Of a stretch of 6,762 nt of DNA, positions 6,597 through 6,762 are shown piece by piece. A program made the position numbers and the translations under genes. Source of the stretch: an uncultured Enterobacter sp. (GTDB lineage: Bacteria; Pseudomonadota; Gammaproteobacteria; Enterobacterales; Enterobacteriaceae); contig CAMKZP010000203.1 of the NCBI GenBank assembly GCA_946477805.1, positions 1 to 6,762 on the forward strand, written 5' to 3'. Below the pieces are notes generated by a model. That model had not been told where the DNA came from. It saw only the letters and a program-made list of their open reading frames with translations, and ran no database searches. Every line of letters begins with the position of its first letter. Within the stretch, counting starts at the first letter, position 1.

Positions 6597-6661
6597 GGTG
6601 GGATAATAATCACCACCACGCTAATCACGACCAGGCTAATCACTCGTAGAAGGGCTGTCAT
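6563..6661 (-). CDS. ilvL: ilv operon leader peptide
   Basis: This is a 32-residue leader peptide whose translation senses charged Ile, Val and Leu tRNA. From ATG at 6661-6659 it begins MTALLRVISLVVISVVVIII and ends GRGKA, matching E. coli IlvL as I remember it. Fifteen of 32 residues are branched-chain: Leu at 4, 5, 10 and 27; Val at 7, 11, 12 and 15-17; Ile at 8, 13 and 18-20. The V15-I20 cluster is the obvious stalling site. The stop at 6565-6563 lies inside the 7-bp hairpin just before the attenuator. The frame stays open upstream to 6751, but that extension runs into adapter sequence and is not real. The SD is weak (AAAGAAC region). Confidence 0.96.
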   Translation of the reverse strand: MTALLRVISLVVISVVVIIIPPCGAALGRGKA

Positions 6662-6703
6662 TTTCAGTTCTTTTTGCATCTTGTTCGAAGGAATGCCTAA
6701 AGA

Positions 6704-6731
6704 GTTATCACAGTTTTTAAACCAAACACAA
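6704..6731 (-). promoter_or_regulatory. Putative ilvLXGMEDA promoter
   Basis: On the minus strand, TTGTGT (6731-6726) could serve as -35. A 16-base spacer separates it from GATAAC (6709-6704), which has the extended -10 TG at 6712-6711. Transcription would start near 6697, giving about 36 bases before ilvL and about 185-190 bases to the attenuator, close to the leader length known for E. coli. The hexamers are only partial matches, and genomic sequence ends at about 6734, so upstream elements are missing. Confidence 0.4.
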
Positions 6732-6734
6732 GAT

Positions 6735-6762
6735 CTGTCTCTTATACACATCTGACGCTGCC
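6735..6762. other. Nextera/Tn5 sequencing adapter contamination
   Basis: Bases 6735-6753 (CTGTCTCTTATACACATCT) are exactly the 19-bp Tn5 mosaic end used in tagmentation libraries. The following nine bases (GACGCTGCC) continue into the read-1 side Nextera adapter. This is untrimmed library sequence, not a genomic Tn5 insertion: the continuation is the synthetic adapter rather than IS50, and it ends with the contig. Genomic sequence stops at about 6734. Confidence 0.97.

Noticed and set aside
1..6734. A novel defence, mobile or secondary metabolic system
   Set aside because: Every stretch is accounted for by the ilv operon, its leader, the ilvY tail and short intergenic signals. No transposase, recombinase, CRISPR repeats, tRNA or foreign-composition gene is visible.
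6563..6751. 62-residue protein beginning MCIRDR
   Set aside because: The first residues come from the Nextera adapter and the middle from the untranslated leader. Only the last 32 residues (IlvL) are real.
6735..6753. Genomic Tn5/IS50 insertion suggested by the mosaic end
   Set aside because: The 19-bp end is followed by synthetic Nextera adapter bases and the end of the contig, not by IS50 sequence.

Overview
This window is one stretch of a branched-chain amino acid biosynthesis locus from a gamma-proteobacterium of the family Enterobacteriaceae. All the main genes lie on the minus strand. Every protein is close to its Escherichia coli counterpart as I remember it (same lengths, near-identical sequence), but scattered substitutions show it is not E. 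coli. The GC-rich third positions and an intact ilvG suggest the Enterobacter/Klebsiella/Kosakonia/Citrobacter group. I cannot resolve the genus without a search.

In transcription order (right to left), the layout is: a putative promoter (about 6731-6704), the ilvL leader peptide (6661-6563), an attenuator terminator (6539-6508), the 16-codon small gene ilvX (6476-6426), ilvG (6423-4777), ilvM (4780-4517, overlapping ilvG by 4 bases), ilvE (4498-3569), a 60-base gap with a hairpin, ilvD (3508-1672), ilvA (1669-125), a REP-like element (88-118) and an intrinsic terminator (about 50-25). This is the classic ilvLXGMEDA operon. On the plus strand the last codons of the convergent gene ilvY are present (24-86), and the operon's terminator is embedded in them.

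Together the genes convert threonine to 2-oxobutyrate (IlvA). They condense pyruvate with pyruvate or 2-oxobutyrate (IlvG/IlvM, acetohydroxyacid synthase II), dehydrate the dihydroxyacids (IlvD) and transaminate the oxoacids to isoleucine, valine and leucine (IlvE). The reductoisomerase IlvC is not in the window. It normally lies beyond ilvY. Expression is set by attenuation at ilvL.

The main departure from a textbook locus is in ilvD, which carries a frameshift at about 2455. The reading frame is 14 bases short of the expected 616 codons plus stop, exactly at a spot where a short direct repeat would be expected. If real, this breaks dihydroxyacid dehydratase and predicts an isoleucine/valine requirement.

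Both edges of the window look artefactual. The right end (6735-6762) is Nextera/Tn5 library adapter, not genome. The left end (1-24) is a perfect inverted copy of 32-55, probably a fold-back artefact. I found no previously undescribed system here. The valuable observations are the ilvD lesion, the easily missed ilvX and ilvY tail, the terminator inside ilvY and the two bad ends.
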